Notes under the pieces: model-generated
The model's input: the letters and a program-made list of their open reading frames with translations, nothing else
The model's database searches: none
Told to the model about the DNA's origin: nothing
In this document: in pieces, positions 11,536-22,408 of the stretch
How the letters are laid out: each line of letters opens with the position of its first letter
Numbering within the stretch: the stretch's first letter is position 1
Origin: Plantago ovata
Lineage: Eukaryota > Streptophyta > Magnoliopsida > Lamiales > Plantaginaceae
Assembly: GCA_028274465.1 (NCBI GenBank)
Contig: CM051455.1
Location: 95,116,365-95,180,364, forward strand
Reading direction: 5' to 3'
DNA length: 64,000 nucleotides
Made by a program: the position numbers and the translations under genes

Positions 11536-12827
11536 TGATGAACGAGATTGTCAGACTCGAACGATCAAATAAATTTGTTTTAAGCCAAAGGGCAACTCAC
11601 AACTACACAAAACACGTAGTGCAGAGGTAAGATGACCTCGAGTGTCGATCTCTAGGGACTAAACTAGCTTTAACTAATTAACTATATATAATTTCAGAAA
11701 ACAAATTTATCTCTAACTTAACTTAACAATATATGGAGAAAGCTGGTGATAGTATGCTCGTTCTAAGCATCAAGTTTTAATTATGCATGAAAGTGAAACT
11801 CGTACTGCCTTAAAAGTAATTCGATTTACAAACACCAAAGACAGATTTGTAGACGTGTATTTTGAAAGCTTCCTATCTATACTAATACTTGGTTAAGGTT
11901 TTCAATCATAGTTCAAGCAGTACTTGCAAATTATATATAATTGAATCGATGATCTTGAATTGTCCTAGTGTTTCTAACACCTTTCTACGAAGATATGTGG
12001 CTTAGTCGGATCAAAGAATCGAATTAAGATAATTAAACAAGTAAAAGACTCGAAAACTCAATCATGCATAATACGAACCCTAGCTACGAATTCACATACT
12101 ATCACCAACTAGATGCTTAGCTACTCATATCAATAACACAATCAACAATCATAATTTAAGCAATAATGAAAGAAAACATGTTTAATTGAAAGATAAATAG
12201 CAGAATTGTGAGATACAAGGTTACCACCAAAGGTTGTCAATCTCCGGTGAATGGCTAAAACTCACAAAGATCTAGCATGGTGAGATAAAACGGTGTCCAT
12301 ATCTCTCCTCTAGCTCCAAATTCGCTAAGTTACAAAGATTCTAAGAGAAAATATCCCCAGAACAAGCTCTAGGGTTTATGTCTGGAAAAATATGATGAAA
12401 GATATGAAAATTCGCAGATTTTGGGATAAATATATAGAGCTGTCGGAAGCTCCGCGGCACACTGCCCCGTACGCGGCGGTGCGCCCGCCATGCGGCGGTC
12501 AGCCGCGCACGCGGCCCGTGCGGAATTCCTCCTTTGGATCCTCGAATTCGGCCCCTTGCACGGTTTTGAGCTCCGAAACTTGATCTCTTGGCCTTGAAAC
12601 TCGTCTCGGTACTCCTTGACACACCACGGGTGATCTCGTTGCACCAAAACATCATTGTTTCGCCATGAATTACATCCAAAAATGCGATTTCCACCTAAAA
12701 CCTGAAAATAACAAAAGAAATGGAAACGTTACACTATTCTAACAAAATGCACTAAAATGCATGCAAAAGAGGATAGCTAAATTGGTGAAAAAAGACTCGA
12801 ATGATAGTGTAAAAAACACTGTCATCA
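11536..12827 (-). repeat. 5' LTR of G1
   Basis: This is 1,292 bp, with a TATA region at about 12426-12437 and an enlarged GC block at 12450-12523 containing several GCGGCGGTGCGCC-type palindromes. The block is about 36 bp longer than in the 3' LTR. TG/CA ends and the target duplication on its right are exact. Confidence 0.9.
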
Positions 12828-12832
12828 TTTCT

Positions 12833-13305
12833 TTGACAGTTGATTCAACATTGAGCGACTGTTCATCTACTTCCATCCGATCAATTGGGGCTTCTTCCTC
12901 AGTTGTTTCCTTAGTTTGAATTGATGGATCTGCATCAGTAGATTTGTCCAAGATTTCCTTCTCAGATACCCCAAGATTGGTTGCTTGCCTAGACCCTTCC
13001 ACTTCTCCAATTGGGGTTTCTCGTAATGCTTCCGCTTCTGCCTCTTCAATTGGATTCTTGTCAATTATCCTTTTCTTGAGTTCATAAGCTGCAACATCAT
13101 CATCTGACTCAGTTCTTTCAGAGCTCTCCTTTGATGTATGCACAACGGAGTTTCCAGTTGCCTTGTTACCATCATCTGTATACTCCATTGCGTCAATCAA
13201 GTGATCAAGAGCACCAAATTTCCTTGGAAGAGACTCAGGAGGAGAGACAGTAGTAGCAATTGGATTAATGGTACAAGATGTTACGGGTGATGTTGGTTTC
13301 GACAT
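12833..13305 (-). pseudogene. N-terminal part of Sirevirus II third ORF
   Basis: The minus strand opens at ATG 13305 (MSKPTSPVTS) and runs about 157 codons before G1 interrupts it. The protein is acidic, Ser/Thr/Glu-rich and has no recognisable fold, resembling the disordered linkers in the Sirevirus I third ORF. It continues at 3856 downwards. The first residues after the junction include a frameshift. Confidence 0.5.
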
Positions 13306-13512
13306 TGTTCAGAATGTGAGGAGAGGAGAGGACTCGAAAAGGGTTTTACAGAAAGAGTAAAGTGATGAGAGAAGAAAGAAATAAGAATAATATATCAAAA
13401 TATTTTACTATGCTTTAATACCTTATTAATAAAATGTTAACGGTAACAAGAAGCAGTAAAAACTTTTTGAGACTACGTTCTTCAAGAAATGCGAAGAGAT
13501 AAAGTAAAAGAA
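13306..13512 (-). promoter_or_regulatory. Leader/possible promoter of Sirevirus II third ORF
   Basis: This AT-rich sequence lies between ATG 13305 and the Sirevirus I insertion (TSD AAGAA at 13508-13512). On the minus strand a weak TATA-like GATATATTA lies about 90 bp upstream of the ATG, followed by a pyrimidine-rich leader. The rest of the upstream region resumes at 33896. Promoter activity is inferred only. Confidence 0.3.
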
Positions 13513-14612
13513 TGTTCGGAAACTTGTAATTTTGATGAACAATTAACCATGCTAAATTAAGGAAAGTCCAGTAACTAGTACTCTTAAGGTCCATAGGAAT
13601 TTAGAATTTTAAGGACATTGTAAAAGAGGAACGTTTGCTGAAGACTTAGAATAGGTGCTAGATAGGTTGGTTTTACCGCTTATGATGTATCTTGTTTTCT
13701 GAAAAGAAATACAACCTATTGAACCATTTGCTGATGATGTACTTTGTTTTTACAAACAAAATATTAAAGCATTTAGAACCGCTCAGAAACTTGAAGATTT
13801 CGAAGACTGAAGACTAGAAGATTTCTGAAGACTGGTATCTACAAAGGCACATGTTGCTCAGAAAGTGGAAACTTCAGCAACAGCTTGCATAAGTGAAAAT
13901 CTATACGACAGAGTAGGTTGTGCTTGCTGAAACTGAGACTGACCACTTGCTGATGGAACATATGTGACCTCTTGCTGAAAGTACTTGTATTTGCGCTCAA
14001 ATGTTACTGTTTGAATTTTATTCAACAGAGCATTAAATGCAAAGCTTGCACGCGAAGGACATGAAGACTAGAAGATAAACAAGGACGCTGCTGAAAGTAC
14101 AAAAGCAAGATAGTGACATTTTAAGGAACAAAAGCCTTAGAATTTGAAATTCAAACGGCTCCTTATTTCACTATAAATAGAGGTCATCCGGCAAAGAGTT
14201 GAAGTGTGTCAACAACGTGATCATACTCTCACTTGTGCTTAAACTCACATACCCTTCAATACTCCTACTGACATTGATCTGTTCCAAGGCTTAAAGCTTG
14301 AAAAAGCTACTTGTGAAGAAGTAGAACTTACACGACTAAGAAATTAGTTAAGTGTTCTTTCTTTCTTTCGAACAACAACAAGTCTTGACACCAGAAACAA
14401 TCAAACTTGTTTACTGCAAAGTATTCAAAGTTTTGTTTCTTAGATTACTTGTTGTAACTGAATAAGTTATAATTAAGTTATCTCATCCCAAACCTCTCTA
14501 ACTGAAAATACACCCTTTCATGCGTGATATTCAGGGGGAACTTAATCGAGCATAGTTTTGCTGATTAAAAGTACCAAGTTTGGTGGAGAACAAGGTTACG
14601 TTCTCTAGTTAG
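13513..14612 (+). repeat. LTR copy A of Sirevirus I (truncated, true partner of C)
   Basis: This is 1,100 bp, corresponding exactly in length to 32321-33420 of LTR C with about 15-20 substitutions by eye. It includes the CTATAAATAG TATA box near 14171. It stops at ...CTCTAGTTAG and is joined directly to the first base of LTR B, so the last 475 bp or so (the region ending in the poly-C and CCAACA) are missing. Confidence 0.85.
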
Positions 14613-16261
14613 TGTTAGGAAACTTGTAATCTTGATGATCAATTAACCATGCTAAATTAAGGAAAGTCCAGTAACTAGTACTCTTAAGGTCCATAGGAAT
14701 TTAGAATTTTAAGGACATTGTAAAACAGGAACGTTTGCTGAAGACTTAGATTAGGTCCTAGATAGGTTGGTTTTTACCGCTTACGATGTATTTTATTTTC
14801 TGAAAAGAAAATAACTTATTGAAGCTTTAGCTTATGATGTATCTTATTTTCTGAAAAGAAAATAACCTATTGAAGCATTTGCTGACGATGTACTTTGTTT
14901 TTACAAACAAACTATTGAAGCATTTAGAAACCGCTCAGAATCTTGAAGATTATCGAAGATCTGAACACTTGAAGAATTCGAAGATCTGAAGACAAGAAGA
15001 TTTCTGAATACTGGTATCTACAAAGGCACGTGTTGCTCAGAAAGTGGAAACTTCAGCAACAGCATTGCATAAGTGAAAATCTGAAAGACAGACTAGGTTG
15101 TGCTTGTTGAAACTGAGACTGACCACTTGCTGATGGAACATATGTGACCTCTTCCTGAAAGTACTTACTTTTGTGCTCCAATCTGTTTGAATTCTATTCA
15201 AATAAGCATTAAATGCAAAGCATGCACGCGAAGGACATGAAGACTAGAAGACAAAAAAGGACGCTGTTGAAAGTACAAAAGCAAGATAGTGACATGTTAA
15301 GGAACAAAAGCCTTAGGATTTGAAATTCAAACGGCCCCTTACTTGCACTATAAATAGAGGTCATCCGGCGAAGAGTTGAAGTGTGTCAACAACGTGATCA
15401 AAATCTCACTTGTGCTTAAACTCACATACCTTCAAACTCTCTATACTGCCATTGATCCGTTCCAAAACTTAAAGCTTGAAAAAGCTACTTGTGAAGAAGT
15501 AGAACAAACTCGGCTAAGAAATTAGTGAAGTGTTCTTTCTTTCGAACAAGAACAAGTCTTGACACCAGAAACAATCAAACTTGTTTACTGCAAAGTATTC
15601 AAAGTTGTGTTTCCTAGATTACTTGTTGTAACTGAATAAGTTATAATTAAGTTATCTCACCCCAAAACTCTCTAACTGAAAATACACCCTTCCAGGCGTG
15701 ATATTCAGGGGGAACTTAATCGAGCATAGTTTTGCTGATTAAAAGTACCAAGTTTGGTGGAGAACAAGGTTACGTTCTCTAGATTAGGTTGGAGACGAAG
15801 CAAGTGTGCTTTGGTTTCTGTTTGAATCGCTCTAGATAGGAGATTGTAAGGAACCTCAATCATATCTTAGTGGATTTAGTCCTAGAAAGGACAAAGTGGA
15901 TTAGTTGAGAGATTACGCCACTCTCAGATACCACTATAAAAGTGTTTGTGTGATTTACTTACTGTACTTAGTTTTCAGCAAATCATATCTGTCTGTACAC
16001 AGTCACTCAGATCACTTGCTGAAACCTTTACTTACTGAAAGAGCACTTATTGTATCAAAGACTTCCGCTCTCTGATTTTAAGTATCAGCAAACCTAGCTA
16101 CTGAAAAGTAACTTACGCTTGCTGAGAAAGTTAAGTATCAGCAAACTCATTACTGAAAAGTAATAAGCACTTGCTGAGAAAGTTTTAAACGATGAAAGTT
16201 TGAAAAGACTGTTCACCCCCCCCCCCCTCTAGTCTTTTCTTGTTGTTTAAAGGGACCAACA
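14613..16261 (+). repeat. LTR copy B of Sirevirus I (complete, adjacent to primer site)
   Basis: This is 1,649 bp, from TGTTAGGAAAC to CCAACA. It differs from A and C by many substitutions and by an internal duplication around 14790-14880 (two copies of a TATTTTCTGAAAAGAAAATAA module). The TATA box CTATAAATAG is near 15350 and a C-run lies at about 16216-16227. Confidence 0.85.
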
Positions 16262-16263
16262 AG

Positions 16264-16275
16264 TGGTATCAGAGC
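16264..16275 (+). other. Sirevirus I primer-binding site
   Basis: TGGTATCAGAGC, complementary to the 3' end of initiator-Met tRNA, lies two bases after LTR B. This is the standard priming site for plant Ty1/copia elements. Confidence 0.9.
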
Positions 16276-16373
16276 TGGAGGTTCTTTAACCTTCAGCACT
16301 GAACCTAGATCCCCTTAGGTGCTTTCCATACATCACTCTCACTTGATCAGTTTGGTAGTGCTTTGCTGACAGG

Positions 16374-18005
16374 ATGTCTTTAGGAGATGCTCCCTTGCTG
16401 AAGCTGGAAAATTACGAGAAATGGCGAAACAACATGATGCTACATCTTGAGGCCATTAGTGATGAGATGGTCACCGTCATTAATGATGGACCTATCAAGA
16501 TCACTAAGGTTGAAAGGAGTTTCCCTCACAAGACCACTGAAGCTGGAAAGGAAACTATCTTAGGCGAACCATCAGATACGTTTGTGCCAAAACCAAGAGA
16601 GGAATGGACTTCTGACGAAGCTAAGAGATTCCGTCTTGATGGCCAAGCAAGAAATATCATCACTCGATCAACTCCGGATACCATACAGTGCAAACTGTGG
16701 GGTGCTAAGACTACAAAGGAAGCTTGGAAAATGGTTCAAGATCTTTGTACTGGATCTGACAAAACCAAGGAAAACAAACTTGATGTACTTAAACTAAAGT
16801 TTCAAAACTTTAAGCAAGGTACAAACGAGTCACTGGAAGACTTGGATTTCAGATTCACAACTCTTGTTAGTGAAATGGCAGCCTTGGGTGTTGGAAACCT
16901 TTACTCAGATTCTGAGAAAGTGAACACTATCATCAGAAGTCTGAATCAAGAATGGATCCACACTCAGAATTTCGATTATAATCAAGGAATGCCAGACATT
17001 ACACCAACAAAGTTGTTCTCCCATCTTGCTACTGTAAACTATGAGACAAAGCAAAGAGAAAATGTATTTGCTGAAAAATCGCAAAACATTGCTCTTACTG
17101 CAAAGCCATCATCTTCTGAAAAGAAGAATGAAAAAGAACCTACTGATGAAAACTCTTTGGTTGTCAAAAACATGAAGAAATTCATCAGCAAGGAACTTGA
17201 AAGGCGAAAAGCAAAAGAGAAGCTGAAAAAGCATCTTGGTAACAACTACCATAAGTACAAGAATGAGACTAGCTCGCTGAACAAGCAAGCTCAGCAAGCT
17301 ACTTCATCAGAAGAACCAGCAGTTGGAAATGATCTATGCTTTTACTGCAAAAAGCCTGGCCACTTCAAAGCAAATTGCCCTTTGCCGAAAGGCAAATCTG
17401 CTGAAAAGAAGAAGAAGTTCAAAAGAGCTTTTATTGCTGAAGAAAAGAAGAAGCTTCAAGCAAAAATAGATGCATTGTGTATTGATACTAGCTCCGAAGA
17501 CAGTGAGGATGAAAGTTCGGACACCGACGATGAAGAAGCCACTCTAGACGTGGAGATTGGCAAAGAAGTTTGTGGAATAGCTATGGAAGCTTATCCAGAT
17601 GTGTCAAACTACGAATTCTGCCTCATGGTCGGTCAGGTAAACAACCCTACCTCTGACTCAGACTCAGAAAGTGAAGACGAGATTGACCTTGACAAGATTC
17701 AAGGAGAAATCGAAAGATTTGAGAAAACTCTGAGCAGACAGCAAGAGAAACTACAAATTGCTGAAACTCTGACCAAGCAGACTACTGAAAAGTACGTCTT
17801 GCTGAAGGAAGAGACAGAAGAAAAGGATGCTGAAATAAGGCGTCTTAAGAAGTTGATTGCAGAAGCTACAGAGAAGAATTCTCAAATGGCATTAGAATTG
17901 GAAGAATATCAGTCCTCAATTCTAAAGTTACTTGCTGAAATCCAAGAGATGAAAAAGATAAAAATCAATTTCAAATCTTATGTGGACGCAAGTAATGCTG
18001 ACTGA
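16374..18005 (+). CDS. gag: Sirevirus I Gag (UBN2-type, CCHC knuckle)
   Basis: 543 codons from ATG 16374, 99 bp after the primer site. The N-terminal half (ENYEKWRNNMMLHL near residue 12; a UBN2-type gag domain to about residue 220) is followed by a Lys-rich linker, one knuckle CFYCKKPGHFKANC (about residues 323-336), an acidic Ser/Asp stretch (DTSSEDSEDESSDTDDEE) and a C-terminal coiled coil (about residues 440-540). The frame then ends in TGA, but the +1 frame continues Gag-like basic sequence at 17980-18306 and 18325-18717, so the normal product was longer and linked to protease. This is the best preserved gene of the element. It forms the virus-like particle in the cytoplasm. Confidence 0.8.
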   Translation: MSLGDAPLLKLENYEKWRNNMMLHLEAISDEMVTVINDGPIKITKVERSFPHKTTEAGKETILGEPSDTFVPKPREEWTSDEAKRFRLDGQARNIITRSTPDTIQCKLWGAKTTKEAWKMVQDLCTGSDKTKENKLDVLKLKFQNFKQGTNESLEDLDFRFTTLVSEMAALGVGNLYSDSEKVNTIIRSLNQEWIHTQNFDYNQGMPDITPTKLFSHLATVNYETKQRENVFAEKSQNIALTAKPSSSEKKNEKEPTDENSLVVKNMKKFISKELERRKAKEKLKKHLGNNYHKYKNETSSLNKQAQQATSSEEPAVGNDLCFYCKKPGHFKANCPLPKGKSAEKKKKFKRAFIAEEKKKLQAKIDALCIDTSSEDSEDESSDTDDEEATLDVEIGKEVCGIAMEAYPDVSNYEFCLMVGQVNNPTSDSDSESEDEIDLDKIQGEIERFEKTLSRQQEKLQIAETLTKQTTEKYVLLKEETEEKDAEIRRLKKLIAEATEKNSQMALELEEYQSSILKLLAEIQEMKKIKINFKSYVDASNAD

Positions 18006-18717
18006 ACTAAACTCTTATTTGAGAGATCCATCTCAGAAAGAAGGTTTAGGCGCAATGTATGAAGGTGATGACGTAGAAATCTTGAGTAAAGATAAATCAC
18101 CTATCTCCTTTGTACGTGCTACTGATAGTGGTCTTCCAGAAATCTATCAGTTTGGTCAATCTAAGGTTGCTGAAACAAGCAATCAAGTACCTATGACCAT
18201 AAAGCCCGCTGTTGCTACTCAAAGTAACAAGACTTTAAAAGGAAAACAGGTTGCTGAGAAGCAAACTGGAAAGAAAAAGGATGTTGTGAAGCATCCCGCC
18301 AAATAAGTTACTGAAAAGCAAGTTGTGAAGACTAAAGGCAAGATTACTAAAAGTAATCAGAAGTCCTTTGCTGACAAACCTGAATCAAGTAAGGTTGCTG
18401 ACGCAAAAGCTCAACATTCTCCGAAAAGTGGACTTGGTTTCAAGCCTAAGAGTTCTGAAAAGACTCTTAATGCAAGAGCTAGAAGGAACCTTGCTAGAAA
18501 AGAACTTACTGAAAAGTATGTTCAGCAAAAAGGTAAACCGAGCAAGACAACACATCTGAAAGTGGATTTGATCAGCACGAATCAAAAGTCTTTCAACTCA
18601 AAACCTCCTAATCCATCAGCAAGTAGAAAACAAGTCAAAGTTGAAAAACCTAAGACTTGGGTTTCCACTGGACGCATTCTTGAACATGTTAATGGACATT
18701 CAATATTGGATAATTAA
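17980..18717 (+). pseudogene. Sirevirus I Gag C-terminal / Gag-protease linker, broken
   Basis: Lys-rich, low-complexity sequence (TGKKKDVVK, SEKTLNARARRNLARKE) lies in a frame shifted from gag. A TAA at 18304-18306 and another stop just before the protease break it. The frequent VAE/TEK residues come from the TTGCTGAAA-type DNA motif that pervades this element. No domain is recognised. Confidence 0.55.
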
Positions 18718-18960
18718 CTTGTTTGCTCTTGATTGTGCAGACATCAGCCACGGAGACAAACGATGCAATCTGGCACTTTGACAGTGGTTGTGGAAAGCAC
18801 ATGACGGGCAACAAGAATAACCTTATAAACTATAGACGGTGGTCTAAAGGTCCAACAATAAGGTTTGCTGGTGGAGGCTCTGGTTCTACAAAAGGCTATG
18901 GTGACGTGAAGTTAGGATGCATTACCATTTCGGGAGTTCTTTATGTCAAAAATCTTAAGT
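18677..18960 (+). pseudogene. Sirevirus I protease region, copy 1 (truncated)
   Basis: It encodes the retropepsin-like motif IWHFDSGCGKHMTGNKNN (catalytic D in DSG) and following strands up to VLYVKNLK, where it stops abruptly at 18960. The same 284 bp occur again at 22409-22690, with a few substitutions and a short deletion. Between the two copies is unrelated sequence ending in N. Confidence 0.8.
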
Positions 18961-19099
18961 GCCCTAGCAGCATCATCCTGTCGCGGAGGTGGTGATGGAG
19001 ATCGACGAGTCATTTCCTCTTCCTCCTGTTCGACTCCAAGGCGACTACCACTTGGGCATGCGTTGCCTCCACCTTGCCTTTCTTTTTACGCCCAACCAT
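18961..19099 (-). pseudogene. gag: Ty3/gypsy Gag N-terminus fragment
   Basis: ATG at 19099 (minus strand) begins MVGRKKKGKVEATHAQ and reaches a TGA after about 30 codons. A shifted frame continues RRSPSPPPRQDD. It lies about 180 bp downstream of the primer site, the normal place for gag. It is cut off at 18961 by the copia junction. Confidence 0.5.
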
Positions 19100-19280
19100 T
19101 TTCGCACTGTTGAAAAGGTTCACTTAACGGAATAAGAATAGAACAGAACTTAAAGGTTCTACGCACAGACGAAAACTCTCAGACAAGAACTAAGAACTAA
19201 TCCTACAAGAGATTTCGAATCCTAAAAGGCACTAGACTTCCAAAATAATTAAGGACACACTACTAACAGATTGAAGCCTA

Positions 19281-19293
19281 GGCTCTGATACCA
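19281..19293 (-). other. Primer-binding site of the Ty3 segment
   Basis: The minus strand reads TGGTATCAGAGCC, Met-tRNA type, four bases from the LTR end (GGCGTGACT). It fixes the orientation and the LTR boundary. Confidence 0.8.
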
Positions 19294-20583
19294 CTTTAGT
19301 CACGCCTCAAAACCAAAATACGATTTTTAACGATTTTCAAATGACGCGACCGACCGTGTATCGTAAGATGGTCTTACGCCAACACGAAGTCTCAACAAAA
19401 ACATAACATAGCATTTTGAAAATGTAAACTTTTAAAAGAAGTTGTGTCCAAGAGTAAATATCAGAGCAATCTAATCCCAAAAGTACAAAGTCTCAAACAA
19501 ACTATGAATCTGTAAACTCAACAGAACTACTAAAACAAAGTCTTGACAAAAAGGGGAAACTCCTACGAAAGAAACTCTAACTTCGAAGCGACCTTCCTTA
19601 AGTGATCTTTTGATGAATCTGCTTCTCTGGGGAAAAATGTGTAAGGGTGAGTTCCTGGCACTTTTACCGGATCAAGAACATGTTCAAAATATAATTGTCA
19701 CACACACATTCGAAATGTTTAGCATGGTATAACGTATACGAAATAGTAGCTCAATCAGACAATACACTATGGCCACACATACAGTGGTGGCACACCGTGC
19801 CGGCTTTCACACAAAACAATACGATACGATACGATGACAAAACAATGGGAGATCTCCAAAGCACGACAATCCCCTCGAAAGGGTCAAACAATTCATAGGC
19901 ATACCGATGAGCACATTGTCAAACATACAATTAAACCATGCTTTTTCACAAAACAAATCTTTACACACACAACAAAAAATACAGTTTGGGAATTCACAGA
20001 CTTGATCCTCAATGGAAAAAGATAATTACACCAAGTCCCATATCTTGATATAATATCGGTAGTTTGCAAAATATCACAACATTTAGTAATTTCAAAATGG
20101 AAGCAAAAGTGACAAGAATCCCCCTTACCTCAAAAGAGCGAACACGAAGCTTTAAGGGTATACGCGGAAGCTCTAACTCTCCTTAACACAATCTAGAGCA
20201 CCTAAGAAGAGTAAGAAAAGAATCACTAAACAAAAAGCTAAGAGAAAAGGCTGGAACAAAAATAATTAGAAAACAGCGCCTGTTGAGATTTGAACCCAGA
20301 ACCTCTTTGTTAAACACTAGTGATACAAACCAACTCATCTCCACTCGGTTGCTTTAAGTAACAAACAGATTATGTAATAGTTCATTTAAAACCCACCCCG
20401 TGTCAATCACCAAATTTACAACACAAGTCCCTTAAGTTTTCTGGAAACTCAAATCAGTCCCTGAGCGTAAAACAGAGTTTCTACATCAATCCACGCCGGA
20501 TTTCAGACACCCAAGATCCATCCCGGAGTTCACAAATCACAACTAAACAACCCCCTCGGTCCATACGAATCCAAAATAGTCCA

Positions 20584-21383
20584 TGTAACGCCACAGATTT
20601 CAGAAGAAGCTTAAAAGGGTTGAGAACGCTACTCATACTAACAAGGTGCACCTTTGTTTTCGGGAGTCCACCTATAAGAACTTCAGAGTTAAGCGTGCTT
20701 GCTCTGGAGCAATTCTAGGATGGGTGACCCACAGGGAAGTTCCTAGTGCGCGCACGAGTGAGGACAAAGTGCGCGGTTTAGAATCCGTGTTGGTCTGTGG
20801 GGCCAGCATATCACCCCGGAGAGCGCCCATGAGTAACCTTGCCGGCCCGTTGGGCTGGGTCTCGGCCCGTTAGTGGGCCGGGTCGTTACAAGTGGTATCA
20901 GAGCGGGACTATCCGGAACTGCAGGAACTAAGTGCCATCCGGGGCAAAGTGCTACACCGTATCGACGGTGGGAGCCACCTCTTGAGCCTGGAGGGGCCAC
21001 CTCTAGAATCCTGCACGGATGGTTGGTCTCGGGACAGCGCGCAACGAGGACGTTGCGCAATTTAAGAGGGCGTGATTGTAACGCCACAGATTTCAGAAGA
21101 AGCTTAAAAGGGTTGAGAACGCTACTCATACTAACAAGGTGCACCTTTCTTTTCGGGAATCCACCTATAAGAACTTCAGAGTTAAGCGTGCTTCCTCTGG
21201 AGCAATTCTAGAATGGGTGACCCACTGGGAAGTTCCTGGTGCGCGCACGAGTGAGGACAAAGTGCGCGGTTTAGAATCCGTGTTGGTCTGTGGGGCCAGC
21301 ATATCACCCCGGAGGGAGCCCATGAGTAACCTTGCCGGCCCGTTGGGCTGGGTCTCGGCCCGTTAGTGGGCCGGATCGTTACA
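20584..21383 (+). mobile_element. Cassandra TRIM, complete, with 5S-rRNA-like LTRs
   Basis: Two 307-bp LTRs (20584-20890 and 21077-21383) start TGTAACGCC and end GTTACA. They flank a 186-bp non-coding interior with a Met-tRNA primer site (TGGTATCAGAGC, 20893-20904) and a short PPT (AAGAGGG) before the second LTR. The duplication GTCCA is exact (20579-20583, 21384-21388). Each LTR holds a 5S-rRNA-derived stretch, the hallmark of Cassandra. It encodes no protein and depends on other elements. The LTRs differ at about nine positions (about 3%). Confidence 0.95.
20645..20756 (+). promoter_or_regulatory. 5S-rRNA-like Pol III promoter in Cassandra LTR 1
   Basis: It contains a box A-like AGTTAAGCGTGC (20687-20698) and a box C-like AGGATGGGTGACC (20717-20729) at 5S-gene spacing, plus a GGGAAGTTCCTAGTG tail like that of plant 5S RNA. 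LTR 2 has the same boxes at 21180-21191 and 21210-21222, with G-to-A in box C. It is not a functional 5S gene. Confidence 0.85.
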
Positions 21384-21930
21384 GTCCAGAAACGCTCAAT
21401 ATTAGAGATCGATAAATGCGACTCATGCAAGTTTCTTTAACCGTTTTTAAATCTCCTGTTTCAACACACATCCCTCCCAACGCAACACCCTAACAGGTCA
21501 ATCTCAGTCCAAAACCACCCCTTAACAGCTCGGTTTAACATTCCAAGATTAAGATCGAAGGCGGAAAGCAAGATATAAAATAAGAAAAAGAAGAAAACGA
21601 AAGAGAAGGTGAGAACATACCCAGCTTTTGGCTAAGACGACAGATGTAAAGAAAAAAACTAAAACCTAATATGCTTATATACTAAAGGCCAGAAGAAAGA
21701 AATAAGTTTAAAAAGAAAAAGAATTCCAAAAGCTCATGGACAGGTTCGAACACACAACCTCCAGAACATTAGCCACTAACCAATCCACTAGGACAGAGAG
21801 AACTTTATGACTTCAAAAACGAATTCTGTAATTATATACCTTAAACCCAATTTAGGAATAATAAAAAATTCCTGGGGTTTTACATCCTTCCCCCCTTAAA
21901 TAAAGTTTCGTTCTCGAAACTTGAAAATAT

Positions 21931-22308
21931 TCAAAAAATACGCACCTTCATTGGAGTAATTTTGGTGGGTATTTCACTTCCGGTTAATGCGAACACTCTT
22001 CCATTACCCCATTTTGGTCCTACATCTCGGCCTGCGATTGCCGGTGGTTTCCCTTGCTTGTTAGTTGGGAATTTCTTCACAAGGTGGTTTTTACTCCCAC
22101 ATGAAAAGCAGCCTTTAGTCTTCCAATAGCATTCACCAGGGTGTCTTCTTTGGCAAATATCACAAAACCTTACATCTTGTCGATTTTCATCACTCCCTGT
22201 TCCCTTATTGCTCCTTGAGTAATCATCATCTTGAAACTCCCTTTGCCTCTTAAGATCCTTCTTTGGTTGACGATTCTTTGGCAATGCCCTCTCTACCACC
22301 TTTGCCCT
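21931..22308 (-). pseudogene. gag: Ty3/gypsy Gag zinc-knuckle fragment
   Basis: The minus strand encodes a basic stretch followed by two knuckle-like motifs: CDICQRRHPGEC and CFSCGSKNHLVKKF, the latter having lost its last Cys (F instead of C). Shortly after (stop near 21931) comes the sequence that normally ends pol, directly before the PPT, so all of pol is deleted. The N-terminal side is lost in the gap. Confidence 0.75.
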
Positions 22309-22408
22309 NNNNNNNNNNNNNNNNNNNNNNNNNNNNNNNNNNNNNNNNNNNNNNNNNNNNNNNNNNNNNNNNNNNNNNNNNNNNNNNNNNNNNNNNNNNN
22401 NNNNNNNN
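22309..22408. other. Assembly gap, 100 N
   Basis: Exactly 100 N, a conventional placeholder of unknown size used in scaffolding. The true sequence and distance here are unknown. Confidence 0.98.

Larger units (their letters stand above)
3862..12827 (-). mobile_element. G1: non-autonomous Athila/Tat-like Ty3 element (gag-pro only)
   Basis: The boundaries are exact: LTRs at 3862-5117 and 11536-12827 start TGATGA and end TCATCA, and the 5-bp duplication TTTCT is present at 3857-3861 and 12828-12832. The minus-strand order is 5' LTR, Asp-tRNA-type primer site, gag-protease, a GGGAGGCAACCC-type hairpin, a GC minisatellite, a second degenerate ORF, a conserved 3' non-coding block, a PPT and the 3' LTR. 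No reverse transcriptase, RNase H or integrase can be found, so it needs an autonomous partner for replication. It is inserted in the third ORF of Sirevirus II. At 8,966 bp it is the longest of the G-family copies here. Confidence 0.9.
19298..21884 (-). repeat. LTR of Ty3 element, containing Cassandra
   Basis: On the minus strand it starts TGTAAAACCCCAGG at 21884, just after a PPT (TTAAGGGGGGAAGGA, complement of 21885-21899), and ends at the primer site near 19298. Without the 805 bp of Cassandra plus target duplication it is about 1.78 kb. The start sequence and the preceding coding end (FQVSRTKLYLRGEG) fit Tekay/Del-like chromoviruses. Confidence 0.65.
18961..22308 (-). mobile_element. Foreign minus-strand Ty3/gypsy segment within Sirevirus I
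   Basis: These 3,348 bp are unrelated to copia. On the minus strand they read Gag zinc-knuckle end (22308-21931), PPT and LTR (21884 to about 19298), Met-tRNA-type primer site (19293-19281) and Gag start (19099 to 18961). That is internal-LTR-internal, so it is either the middle of a tandem element pair or a recombined copy with pol deleted. There is no target duplication at the copia junctions. One edge is the 100-N gap, the other falls at the end of a duplicated copia stretch. Either an assembly mis-join or a complex insertion is possible. Confidence 0.7.

Noticed and set aside
20645-20760. Possible 5S rRNA gene
   Set aside because: The 5S-like part is incomplete and lies inside matching 307-bp LTRs with a primer site and a target duplication, so it is Cassandra.
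20646-21430. Open frames on both strands
   Set aside because: They repeat in both Cassandra LTRs and have no protein similarity.
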